The notes under the pieces were generated by a model that saw nothing but the letters and a program-made list of their open reading frames with translations, had not been told where the DNA came from and did not search any database. Source: Rachycentron canadum (lineage: Eukaryota > Chordata > Actinopteri > Carangiformes > Rachycentridae). From it: a stretch of 64,000 bases of DNA. Shown here piece by piece: positions 49,950 through 61,970 of this stretch. The stretch is from the NCBI GenBank assembly GCA_038496675.1, contig CM076651.1, positions 25,498,148 through 25,562,147 on the forward strand. The letters run 5' to 3'. Position 1 is the stretch's first letter. Each line of letters begins with the position of its first letter. A program made the position numbers and the translations under genes.

Positions 49950-50800
49950 AATGAATGTATGAAGGCAGTAAGCTCTTCTCTAAGCACAAAAATAAGACCC
50001 ATAACATCAGGCCTGGCTGGAATAAGTATCTAGATGAGCATCATGCTGAAGCCCATGAAGCCACTTCATCATGCGCTATGACAGGTAGCGCCAGACAAGG
50101 GCCTGTGCCTGAGTTAAGCTGTAAGTATGCTGCGAGCTTCATCTGTAAAAATCAGCAAGCCATGAGGGCTGATTCGGTGGCTAAGAAGCTGCTCAGCAAT
50201 AACGCAGTTGATTTTGGGAGAGGAGCAAGACTTCTTAACAACTGCAAAATATCTCTGACGTGCAGTTATGGCGACATAATCATAGACCCTTGTTCAGCTG
50301 TGACTGTATAAGGCAGACAATATTATTGAATAATGTTTCAATGGTGCTTATGACACATGAGCTGCACCAAGCTATAAACAAGCTGCCTGATAACAAAACA
50401 AGTGTTCACATCACATTTCACGAACATCCTAAATATGCCAGTGTGAGAGTGGCTTCTGTCTTTTCCATTTGTTTTACTGGCTTTATGATTCCTGGCTCGT
50501 TACCAGACTCACTGCTGCCTGCTCTGTTTGTGCCCGTCATTAAGGACAAAGCTGGTAAAGTAGGCAGCCCAGATAATTACAGACCCATCGCTTTAGCTGG
50601 ATTAGATGAGTTTATTAACACCACAGATTCACACGGTTTGGTTTCAAGGCTCAATGTGGCACTGACTTGCCATAAAGGAAATTGTAAACATATGTAGAGG
50701 TAAAAATGCATCAGTTCTTAAGAGATGTTTGATGCTTCCAATGCCACCAACCTGGAGTTTGTTCATCAATAAATTGGTCCAAGAGGAACCAAGGTGTCAG
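49950..50800 (+). pseudogene. LINE ORF2 remnant (linker and reverse transcriptase start)
   Basis: A frame from 49955 encodes RPGWNKYLDEHHAEAHEA, later ARQGPVPELSCKYAASFICK and MRADSVAKKLLSNNAVDF, with NNCKISL. A second frame from 50260 encodes LPDSLLPALFVPVIKDKAGK and GSPDNYRPIALA. This is the pre-RT linker and the first RT motifs (VPVIKD-K...NYRPIAL) of a fish non-LTR retrotransposon. Directly after RPIALA the frame jumps to LDEFINTTDS, so the next motif has been deleted. The central FADD-like catalytic motif is not found. It is dead, with at least one frameshift between the two frames near 50260-50310. Confidence 0.85.
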
Positions 50801-51014
50801 CGCCTATGTATTGCAGTACGACATCCACTAGTAGTGACAACGGCATGATTAAACTTTTTAAGGTTGTAGACTCCCACTGCATTTGAATAAAGAAGCCGCT
50901 TGGAAGCTTTGCTGTTGCCACATAGCCAACATTACCATTGACAGCTATTTGTTTCCCAGTTAAGAGGAAATTCAGCATCAAATTTCATTATTATACTCGC
51001 CAAGAGCTGTCGCT

Positions 51015-52090
51015 CTCTCTATGGACTTTGTGAACAGGTTTCGAGGACTGAAACTGGACCCAGATGAAACCAGGGTGACAGCACCCAGCCACTGGCTCAG
51101 ATATGTGGACCACACATGGATCAAAATTAAAACCCAGGAAGCACAAGTATTCACAAATCACATCAACTCAGTGGACAGAAACATCAAGTTCACATGAGAA
51201 GATGTAATGAACAACAGCTTGCCTTTCTTGGACTTTATCATACACATTGAAGAAGACAGGAACCTCCACATTGGGGTATACAGGAAACCCACACTCACAG
51301 ACCAATACCTACTGTTTGATTCTCCCCACCCACTGGAACACAAGCTAGGAGTTATCAGAACTCTGCAAAACAGATCTGATCAGGTGCCAACAAGTGTCCA
51401 GGGCCAAGAATGGGAGCATAGACACTTGAAGGACGCTCTCAAAGCTTGTGGATACACCAACTGGACCTTTGTAAAAGCAACCCCAAGATCCAGGAGGGAT
51501 ACCAACACAGTGGGGGATGAAGAGAAGAAGAACAGACAGAACAATATTGTCATCCCTTATGTTTCTGGAGTATCAGAAAAACTCAATAGGATTTTCAACA
51601 AACACCAAATCCCTGTGTTCTTCAAACCCAGCAACACACTACGGCAAAGATTTGTACACCCCAAAGACTGCACTCCTCACACCCAGAAAAGTTTTCCTCC
51701 ACCTACAGGTCAAGGGACACTCTCTCAATGCCAACAAGATCCACATTTTGGATAGGGAGGATAGGTGGTTTGAAAGAGGAGTGAAGGAGGTCGTCTTTAT
51801 CAAAGCAGATAAACTATCCCTCAAAAGAGGAGGAGGCCTCAGACACCACCTGTCCCCCACCTACAATGCTGTCCTCTCATCCCTTCCCCGGAGAATAAAC
51901 CAGTCACACTCGGCTTCATGTGACTCCAGTGACGGTCGTCCACACCTGACACCTGACATTAACGGCTCTGGCGACAGTCTTCAACAAACAGGAGTCAGAA
52001 CTGAAGAAACGTCTTCGATGAAGGTGAAACGTCTTCAAGAATCGACAACCAGGTCCAGTTACCCGAGTTGCAAACCACAGTCTCTAACTT
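51015..52090 (+). pseudogene. Penelope-like retroelement remnant (RT plus GIY-YIG tail)
   Basis: Reverse-transcriptase frame: RYVDHTWIKIKTQEA at about 51099-51143, with YVDH where YVDD is expected; a TGA at 51195-51197; then NNSLPFLDFIIHIE, GVYRKPTLTDQYLLFDSPHP and LEHKLGVIRTLQNRSD. IPYVSGVSEKLNRIF and IPVFFKPSNTLRQRFV lead towards the GIY-YIG nuclease. Its core is missing: after a short stretch another frame carries RWFERGVKEVVFIKADK, the normal C-terminal part. The 3' end has GATGAAGGTGAAACGTCTTC and CCAGGTCCAGTTACC, typical of these elements. It is non-functional: the second catalytic Asp is changed, and there is a stop, a frameshift and a nuclease deletion. Confidence 0.88.
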
Positions 52091-52994
52091 TTGTTCCAGC
52101 AGCAGCAGCAGCACGCGGTGATCACTAATTAATACTGAGTTAGTTCAATTTCAATGATTTGCAGTTGAGGGACATAAGAGCTTTTCACCCAATGAGATTT
52201 GGTTTACCCTGATAGTATTAGAGTAAGATAAAACTCACACACACTGTCCCCCGTGGTCTGTGTCCTACAGAACTGTCACCTGCCATCTGGTGTGTGGGGG
52301 TTCAGGTTTTTATCTGGCCTGTTTTGCAATGAGACACTTTGCTGCTGCGGTTCCTCCTGTTCTGTGGGGAATGTCACCAGGCTGAAAATCAAATATGTGA
52401 CATTCAATCTAGCCTCTGCTGCAAATATGATGAAAGAGTATAGTTATACTTGCCACTGTCAAATTACTGAACTTCCCCTGCACCACTTTGAATTCATTCT
52501 CAGTGAATACCACACTGAACCAGCAATACCAGCTGCATGTGCAAATATGCAAAGAAAATGTATACAAAGGAAAATCTTTGGTTTTACATTTGAAGTTCAA
52601 TTTTACATTGAAAATGAAAAATCTGCTTCAGAGCAGATGAATCATCACAGATTTACGACGGTTCATCCTCCAACTGGCAAGAATTAGTTGTTACTTTATC
52701 TTGTGAAACAAAGATATGTTGGCTCTGTTTGAGCAAGCAGAAATTAGCTTTCTGCTAATTTCATGGTTGCCAGCTCTGAGCGCCTTGGCAAATAATGTGA
52801 CAATGTTGTTCTGTTACAGTCACAGATACAGACAACACCTCTAATCTGTGAGCAACACCACTTAGTGAGACAAAAGGTTTACAGTAGGAATATACAGTAT
52901 TTGGACTTGATCACTGAATGATGAGACAGTTTGATATTTCTTTATGAGATAGCTGCTTTTGCTCCATGTGTTATTTGAGTGATAACTCGCTGTA

Positions 52995-53450
52995 ACGTCA
53001 CCCATCGCCTGTGAGCTGCCGTTTTTAAGCCTCCAGTTTGTATTTTGTCTGTCAGCCATCTTGGTTTTTCGAAACCAGTAGAAACCATATTTGGAGGAGA
53101 AGGTGGAGCAGATGAGGAGTGAGGGGTGGAGCTGACCTGCTCTGTACTCTATCCTGATTGTGTGGTACAGTCTGTCAATCACACAGTAGCCACAACCCCT
53201 AGTTCATCATGTTGTATTGAAGACTTGAAACTAGAGACTGAGACCATAAACTCATTAGGAAAATGTTTACTGAGCTAATAAATCAAGGGAGAAGTAGGGA
53301 CATTTTCCCATAGACTTCAATACAATCTGACTTCTTTTTTTTTTTTTTTTTTGGAGTCGCCCCCAGTAGAGAGGATGAAGTTTTAAGGCTCTTCAGCACA
53401 GGCTTCACTTTTCAGCCTCCATTTTTATGGACAGTCTATGATATATACAT
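52995..53450 (-). mobile_element. dispersed element family A, copy 5 (full-length minus copy)
   Basis: It has the reverse-complement order of copy 2: CACCCATCGCCTGTGAGCTG, TTTGGAGGAGAAGGTGGAGC, CAGTCTGTCAATCACACAGT, TATTGAAGACTTGAAACTAG and GACATTTTCCCATAGACTTC. Where other copies read TTCTTTAACAACCAGTGGAG, this one has a T run of about 23 (53330-53352) and then GGAGTCGCCCCC. It ends with GACAGTCTATGATATATACA and runs into the AT-rich flank shared with copy 1. Confidence 0.87.
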
Positions 53451-53665
53451 TGTCTGGATATATTAAGATATAGGTTTATAACATATATGATGTAACATAA
53501 TACATAATATGTTTATATAAGTACATATTTTAAAATGTACATTTTATATGCTGATAGCATATATGTTAATGATATTTAATTTTAATATTATTCATTACTT
53601 TTGGATCCTACTGTATAATATCAATATATATTGACATGGACATATATTTCTGTAACACTTTTACA
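53451..53665. repeat. AT-rich flank shared with 6.57-6.83 kb
   Basis: It carries CTGGATATATTAAGATATAG, ACATATTTTAAAATGTACAT, ATGCTGATAGCATATATG, CTTTTGGATCCTACTGTATA and GACATATATTTCTGTAACA, in the same order as the flank of family A copy 1. Confidence 0.8.
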
Positions 53666-54362
53666 CAGTCTCTGGTGACTATAGTGACTTTTTAATGTTT
53701 TTCTTTGTTCAGGTATGACTGTGATCAAACTCATTTTCCAAACACCACCACTGTATGTCCTGTTTTTCTTCTTCTACACTTAAAAATGAATCAAAATGAA
53801 TCAAAAGCACACAGATATAAAGAAAATAATAGCATAATAATAACAGCAATAATAATAAAGACAGTAGTAAGCTAAAATCATGACAGTGTTTGTTTCCATC
53901 CACCTCTTCCAAAACTAGTGTTTTGTCTCTATGAAAATACAGATCGCCTTCAGAGTAACAGAACATAAATTACATTTGTATAGATTGTGTGTCAGTCTGT
54001 CCTGCTCCTGTCAAACTCCTGGAAGAATAATTTTCTCTTGCACTTTCTCTGGGTTTTCTGAGTATCTCTTGGAGGTCATCATCATCTGTGACTCCAGTGA
54101 TTCTTGGCAGCTTGACAGATGATTCAGTTTCCCTTCAGGAATTTACTTTCTCCAAATTTTCTTAAATGCACCTTTAAGTTACACTTGGATAATTAACCAC
54201 TTTTCATTCTGACTAACCGACTTTTAAAAACGTTCTAATTGGGGCTGAGTATTGTTAAAAATATCTTCATATAACTACTGACCTTTTGCTATATTTAAAT
54301 ATCTAATTGTATTTATTATACTACTATCTATTTGTTATGCCCACTTTGCTTGGCTAATGGCA

Positions 54363-54683
54363 AATTTCGCAGTGGTTACCATCGTTGCCTCACAGCAAGA
54401 AGGTTGTGAGCTCGAACCCTGGGTCTGGGGTCCTCCTGTGTGGCGTTTGCATGGTCTCTTGTGCCTGTTCCCTACCGGTTCTCCGGCTTCCTCACACAGT
54501 CAAAGACCTGCAGGTTAGATTTATCGGTGACTCTAAATTGCCTGGAGGTGAGAGTGTGAGTGTGAATGGTTGTTTGTCTACGTATGTCGTCATTGTGATG
54601 GACTGGCAACCTGTCAAGGTGAACCCCGCCCTCGCCCATGTCAGCTGGGAGTCGATAAGTGGCAAAGCTAATGGATGGATTAT
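54363..54683 (+). mobile_element. near full-length tRNA-derived fish SINE
   Basis: The tRNA-like head has CAGTGGTTACCATCGTTGCC (A-box region) and GTGAGCTCGAACCCTGG (B-box region). The body contains GGTTCTCCGGCTTCCTCAC, GACCTGCAGGTTAGATTTAT, GGTGACTCTAAATTGCCTGG, TGATGGACTGGCAACCTGTC and GTGAACCCCGCCCTCGCCCA. It ends GCTAATGGATGGATT, an ATGG-type tail. This is the most widespread SINE architecture I know from teleosts. Substitutions are moderate. The 3' part matches the minus-strand remnant at 8.28-8.38 kb. Confidence 0.88.
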
Positions 54684-55735
54684 CTTATCAAATCCATCAA
54701 GTAAGAAGATTACTCTAGCCATTACAGCGCAGATGTTAGTTTTACTTAAGTTTTATTTTTAAGCTTGGTCTCTTTACTCATGTTCATAAAATGTTTGTCC
54801 AAACTGCTTATTGGCTCACACACCTCATACTGCTCTTCTAGCTACGCAGCAGCTAACGGTCAGACTTGGGTAGTTTTACAGTTTACAACTTCAGACCAAA
54901 TGACATTTGATTTGATATGTAAGCACAAAGTTTGTTGCACTAGGAGAGGAATAAAAGGCATTTAAAAATAAAATAACAAGAGAAAACAAAACAGTTGCGG
55001 TTATTAACAAGAGTTAAGACACGACACTGTCATTTCTCCATCCCCTTCTTATCGTGTGTGTCTTTGCCAACTGCACACATGGTCCCATTAAAAAATATTC
55101 TGTCAGAATATAAAATAAAATTCGCTCTGCAGATGAAGTTATGATGTGTGTCTCTCCAGATAACCAGCGAGACATGCAGGAGGCAACATGGGGATGTCAC
55201 ATAAGCTGATGGTTCCCTCCTTCGACTTTTCTGTCACAGCTTGTTCCAGTTCATATGTTTGGTCACGCTTAGGCAGGTCAGACCTGAATCTATGAGCTGC
55301 GACTGGTGTCAGGTTGACTGAGACTGGCAGGTACTGTGGACACACCTGGCTACACTTAGTCCACATGCATTGGACATGCATTAGTTTGTTTTTTTTAGGT
55401 GTAATTATTCATCATGGCTAAATATAGAGAGTGGACACAAAGGCAGGACTTTCAGTAGGTCAAGTTCAATCTTAGACGTAAGAAACAAAAGGCTGGACTG
55501 TTGACACGAGTGAACACATCAGGGCAGGGTCGGCAAGAAAAAAAGAGAAGAAGTGAGAATCTAAATAAAACAGGAAACTCATATAAAAACATGAGGGAAG
55601 AAGACAAAGGGGATTTAACTGATGAGATGTGACCCTAATTACAATTTGGTGTAAACCCAGGTGATGCTTTATCACCATTTTACAGTTAATAATTAAGTTG
55701 TGTTGAGTGTTGGCCTTTGCAGCACATTTAAAAAT

Positions 55736-55764
55736 AATGAGGATGATGAGGATGATGAGGATGT
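55736..55764. repeat. (GATGAG)-type hexanucleotide repeat
   Basis: GATGAGGATGATGAGGATG units. Short and imperfect. Confidence 0.85.
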
Positions 55765-56382
55765 TGTGTTCATACTTTCTGACAGGGACTTTATAATTTA
55801 TGGGAGAGCAGCCATGAAAAACAGAGGCGACAAACAGACAGGATATCTGATGGTTTCTTCGTTACCGTCTTCAGGTCTTGAAAAGTATAGTGGCCTCTTA
55901 AGATGGGCTCTTCTGTAACCAAGGGGGTTTGTACACATATACAGCTTTTATTAAGATTTTCTATAGCATTCATTCATCATCCATCTCAGAGTGCAGTTTT
56001 CTGCTTTGTGTAACCTCACCAATGACATCGTTTGTTCATTTGTTCACAGTTTCTTTTCACAAATATAAATCTTTTGTGCACATGCATCAGGCTCTGTTTC
56101 TCACACAGACCTATTTGGCAGGTTTACAAATGTCGGGATTCTTAATGAACACTTTGAGTCCTCGTAACCACAGAGAAAGAGAGCGTTGAACCGACTCAAT
56201 AGCAACGATAAGTAACGAGTGATTACGCAATAAACATAGGAAGAGTGTTGAGTAAACTGAATAAAAGAAGAACAAAATGAGCTCCAAGGTGAGTCGACCT
56301 TCCTGGTTCATGTTTCTATAGCAACCCCTGGTGCTAACACTAGTACACTGGTTCAGTTGCACCATTACCCCTGCTATTATCC

Positions 56383-56522
56383 TTGGGGTCAGTTTGACCT
56401 CATTCCATGTTTAACTTTTCTACAGCAATAGTTGAATTATTAAATCTAACATGATTATACGTTTTCAATGTCCTGTACATACTTTGTATGCATCAGTGCT
56501 GTTTGGGGTCAGTTTGACCTCA
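56383..56522. repeat. two identical 20-mers, 120 bases apart, each an ERE-like palindrome
   Basis: TTGGGGTCAGTTTGACCTCA occurs at 56383-56402 and at 56503-56522. Each contains GGTCA-GTT-TGACC (56387-56399 and 56507-56519), a perfect inverted repeat with a 3-base spacer, equal to the consensus core of an estrogen response element. A looser relative, CAAATTGACCCTAAGG, lies near 57120. The spacing and repetition also suit an old repeat. Confidence 0.8.
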
Positions 56523-59500
56523 GGATGTTTAAGTTGTATAAAAGATAAAAGAAATATCAATATTTCACACACATTTGTTTTGGTTGTTTAGAATGATAAT
56601 GAGTTCTCCATGACATGCAATGTTATGATCTTAAAAACACTTCTCTCTGCTTCAAAGCCTCAATCTATCGAACCTCATCTGTACTAGTATGAGAAAACAT
56701 AACTTTGATATTTGCCGTGACTCGGGGTCGGGGACATACGGCTCCACGAGGAGGAGCAAACCCATAAAAACATACACTAGAGAAACAAAGAGTGATGTGG
56801 GACAAAGGGGGTTCAGCGATTACCTTTGCTTTACAATCACGGCCCCCATGTGACTGTGAATGAATGTCTGGTTGCTAAAATAACAATAATTTATGCCATT
56901 TTTAATTACTATTTATTTTTAATGACAAAATCCTTTAAAACATACCAATTTTAGATAAATCTGAGATTTTATGGTGCTATGCATTTTTTTAGTGACATCG
57001 AAGGTATTCTGGATGTGTAATGGGGTGGGGGCAGTCTGTTTTATTTGAAAGGTTATTTCGATTATAAACTTGTATCAATTTTGAATTTTATCACTTTCTG
57101 GAGGTTTAAATTGCTGTGGACAAATTGACCCTAAGGCCAAATAATAACATAATCATATAGTTAAGACTGAGGAAAGGTTATACTGTCACATTTACTCAAC
57201 ATGGGAAAAGATACTGTGAAATTGTCTGGAAAAACTGTGAAATAGTTTCTTAAATCTTCTTAAATAAAACAAAGGCTATTTATTTAAAAAGATTTGGACG
57301 TCTCATTTATTCATGAGCTTGTGGATGAAGATTTGTGATTAATAAGGACCAGATGATTTCTTTCTGTGATGTTAAACAAATCCACAATGTTGCTTGTCAC
57401 TGTTCATCAGGTTTTCAGCTTCGCACATGTTCAGCTGAAATCCAATAACACAGCGCTGACACTTGCCTTCCTGTCTATTAAATGACTGATATGTCAAAAC
57501 TTCCTCAAATTTCATTATGTAGCAAAGGAAAAATGTTGAGCAGGCTGCTCATAATCTTGGCCTGATCTGTCGTCCAGTCATGCGTCTTCTCAACTCGACA
57601 AAACATTTGATTTTCACACCCGCCTGGACCACTGCATGAAAAACCTCCCCCCGTGATCAGTCGCTCCCTGCACTGGCTCCAACTGCTGCTGCCCAAATGA
57701 TAACACATTACCCCTGTGCTAACCACTTCACATAATTGATTAAAAAAATGTTTGATTCATTTGGAAGCGTTAAACGCTCTCGCTCCAAAATACAGATCAT
57801 CATTGATTTACTGTGTCCTGATGTGATTGTGGATGAGGCTCTGCTGTTATTGCAGCGAGAGGCTGGGCCTGTTCAGAACACATAGGCTTCATGTTTAACT
57901 TATTTCACATCCGTTATTAAAATATTCTTTTTTTTTTTTTTAAATTTAAAAAATATATTTCTTGTGGTTTTAGCTTTCCATCCCAGGAATTTTATATTCT
58001 CCTCTGCACCTCAAATTTTAATCAAAGTCCTCACCTCAATGTTTGTCATGATTTCATTGTTTCTTTTATTTGCATTTGTTTTTTTTTTCCTTCTTGACTT
58101 TCTCGACTGCACTCGTTTTTGATGCACAAAAGAAAACAACACTAAATCATCCACTTGTTCAGTGTCCTTGTGCTCTCTGCCATCCTGTGTTTTAATGCAG
58201 CTGAATTCACCGTATAGTGAATTCTTGCTCTCCATTGTCAGACTATAGAATCTGTATGAAATAGATATTTAATCACAGCTCATAAACACTGCCTGTGGCA
58301 GTCATTGTTATTATATTATTAAGTTTTTGTTTTATAGCTTGATAAGATCAGAACAAATATACAGCGGGACAGTGTTGTCCTATACTAACACTTGAGAGAT
58401 AAAAAAGAAAGTCTGAGGGCAAGTGAATTCCTTCCTAACTATTTTTCACTGTGACTGGATGTCGCACTACAACAACAGCATCTCGGACCAAGACAAATGC
58501 TGCTCAACCACAGCCTCAGCCTCGCTCTGGGCCCCCCTCACTTCGGTTCTCCCAGAGAAAGCAGCCAGCAAACACACAACCGAAAAATGTTACCCTGTGA
58601 CACAAGAGCCAACAAAAAAAAAACAAAACAATCCAGCCACAACCATTAGCCGAGACTAGCATCGTTGCTTCGAGCCTGAACTGTGCCATCTCACATCAGT
58701 TTAACAGGGAGGGACTCAGACACCTGGACCTGACAGAGAGAAACTCAGATTACAACATACGCACTCTATTCCTATCACTCATTCATATCTTTACATAGAA
58801 ACTAGTTGTGTGCTGTTGTATTATTGTTTAAAATCTCAGCTACGAACCTTAACTGGGAATCAACCCATGTCGTTTTATAACACCGGGAGCTCCACTGGTT
58901 CAGTGAATGCCATTGAGTCTTTATTGCTCTGGCCTGGGTTTGAATTCAGTTCAACTTCTCTCTTTCCACCGACTGTCAAATAAAGACAAGAATGCCACAA
59001 AAATAATGCGAAAAAAAAAAAAAAAAGCTCAGCTTTTCCAGTAGACTGTGAAACACCTTTCATTTTGAGTTCTACACAGAAAGGAGATGATTTGGGGATT
59101 TTTTTTTTTTTTTGAGGGAGAAAGAGGATGTAGGAGTCTGATAGTACTTTCCCATTCAAATGTTCTCTTTGTTAAGTTTGTTATTATTAGTCTGACAAAT
59201 GTGATGGTGTATCCATCTCATATAATGTGACTGAAACAGGGATTATGCATCATATCACCACCACAAACACAAGCATAAATAACACCAGCATGTCTGAGCA
59301 AACCTATCACACAGCAGCAGCAGTAGAATAAGGACGGAGGACGCTTGGCTGTTTAAAGTAGAGCATCGCTGTAAAGTACGGCTGTGATGAGGTGGAGACA
59401 TAACACCATCCAGTGTTTCTCAGCAGACTCGCCGCACTGAGGACGATGTTTCTGTGACGCCCGCGTTAAACTAAATGAGAATCAGTGAAACCAATTCCTC

Positions 59501-61869
59501 TGTTGTTTGGTCTGAGTGAGAGATGTGCACACTGAGCCGCCCGCGTGCGATAACAGATAAATAGGTTTTAAAAAACTGGCCGTTACACCCATGCGTGGCA
59601 CTCTGACCTTTTCAAATGACAGCTATGGCCTTAAGGTTAACCAGTCCTCTGTCATGAAACTGTACTTCATGTCACCTCATTATTAACAGCTGGCAGCTCA
59701 TGAAACAGCTCACAGTTGCCTCACTGTGATGGCATTTTTTGTAGGTATACAGTGGAAGGTTTCAACCTCACAAACAGAGCTCCAACACAACGGGCTGCGT
59801 ACTTGTGTAACATAAAGCAGAGGAAAAGTGTCATTAATATTCTGTAGTCAGTGAGCAGCCGAGGCTCAGATCGGTCAGAACCTCCAGAGTCCAGGCAGCT
59901 CTTGTTTCCAGTGGGCTTGCTGGCGGGTGTGCGCTTGGACACACTGTGTAGATAAATTCATAAATAATTCCCTCCCTGTAGCTGCCTGCCACAGCTGGTG
60001 GGCAGCACGAGTGAGAGAATCCGTCAGCTTTGAAACTACGTCACAGAAGGCTGTGGATGTATGAGAGGAGGCGAGAGTGGGCTAACGCGTACTCTCATTG
60101 GGTTTTGCTTTATTTTCATCATCCTTTCTTCCCCCTCTGCCGCCTTCCTCTGTGTGCTCACATCAATTTTCCTTACATGGCCACTTTGTTTTCTCTTTTC
60201 TCCCATCTTCCATCAATTGTCCTGCTCCTTGTTCTCCGTCCTCTTTAATATCAAAGCTAAATAAATCTGTGTCACTGATTCTTTGATGGGGCCGTTCTTC
60301 TTCATTCTGCTTCATCGTGACACTGAACTGGGACACAGCTGAAATATTCAGGATCAGTGGACGGCGGCTCTGCCTCCTGGCTTCGCCTCAGGCCTCCTGT
60401 TTCCAAACAGCTGAATTTAGGCACCACTGCAGCACGAGGCAGCAGATGAAAACCACATCGAAATCACTCCCCACAAAAGCCCATAAATGGCAGCTATAAA
60501 AGAGAATAATTACTTGGGATGAAAATTGCAAAAGCTCAGGACTTTTTCATTCTTACTTTCACACCCAAAACATTATTGAAACGGAGCTGGGCTGAATTAC
60601 AAATGAAAATCAGGGCGGCACCTTCAGCCTCATTTTTATTACGGCATAATGTGCGCCGCAGGCATGAACTAATAACAAATATTTATGTTTTAACAGAAAT
60701 GTGTAGATGGTGTGTGTGTGTGTGTGTTCGTCTGTGTGTGTGTCTTTAGGAAAGAGGAGAATTTAAAAAAAGTGAGTCTTGATATCAAGGTCTGAACACA
60801 TTGTGATGTAGCTGTCGGTGAAGCTGTCAAGTGTGGAAACGATGGATGCGTCCCAGTATATTTTACAAAAGCACAGATGGTTCTAGTTCGTCAATATTCT
60901 TTGAGGTTCACACTGAAGTTTAACTTCAGACATTGGAGCCACTGAATGAAACCAGTGTTGGAAAGCAAAGGAGCTGAGAGGCATAAACTACCAGCTCAAG
61001 TATTTTACTTAGAGGGAAAAAAAAGATGTTACCGCTTTGAGTCTATCTGTGGAAATAAACTGTATCCTAGCGACTGTCCTCATGAAACTACAGAATCTGT
61101 TGGCAGACAGTTGAAGCGGGTCATCGGAGAATTAGGACATGGAGTGTTTAATGAAATGTACCCATACTGATCAACATGTAATTACATGGGAAAAGAAAAC
61201 GTTAAAACCTTTGTGTTTGAGGAAGAAATCATCACATCTGTTTTAAATGGCTGAGCATCTATTTAATAATTACCATAATAAGTCTACTGGGTAATGAACC
61301 AACAGCTCACAGCTTACAGATGTTTTTTAACGGCCAATCCTACAATCTGTAATGTGACTGACTGACTGATCATATCTCCACCACTGGAGAGCTGAGTGCC
61401 TGAGCTGAGTTGTAGTTTCTGTTGCAGGACGTTTACAGTCTGCAGTTCTAACTTGGCACATTGTTGCTAGATTAGATTTTAAGCAAGACTGGCTCCAAAC
61501 CTGGACCTGGGCTCTGGGTCTGTAAAGTGAAGGCAATGCTGAAGAGCAGGGAGCAGAGGGGAACTTCCACTACATTGACTCTCATCACCATTGTGTAAAA
61601 TAAGCTACTTTCATTACATGTGTCATTATTAATGAAGGAGGGAGAGGAATAACTGAACATCTGACACACCGAGCACAGAGAGTAGGAGATCTGAAAACCA
61701 CGTAAACAATACAAACACCAGCAACAGGAAATGAGACAACAGGCTGACTGCAGCACAGCAATAAAAGTTTCTGCCCACTGAAGTAAATAACAGCAAAACT
61801 ATTGTGGATCCCTCATAGAGGCTGTGAGCTGTGTGAGACAAAATAAAAATAACAAAGATAGTCTGTCTC

Positions 61870-61970
61870 GGGACATTGCGGTTGCTCACCCGGTGGAGTG
61901 CCGGGCACTTGTGTTTATTCCTTACCTCAGCGACCCAGGTTCAAGTGGGACCTGTGGAATCCCCCCGTAA
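61870..61970 (+). mobile_element. tRNA-derived SINE fragment
   Basis: GCGGTTGCTCACCCGGTGGA followed by GACCCAGGTTCAAGTGGGAC and CTGTGGAATCCCCCC resembles a tRNA A-box region, B box and the start of a SINE body of the same type as at 3.4 kb. It breaks off by about 61970. Confidence 0.55.
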
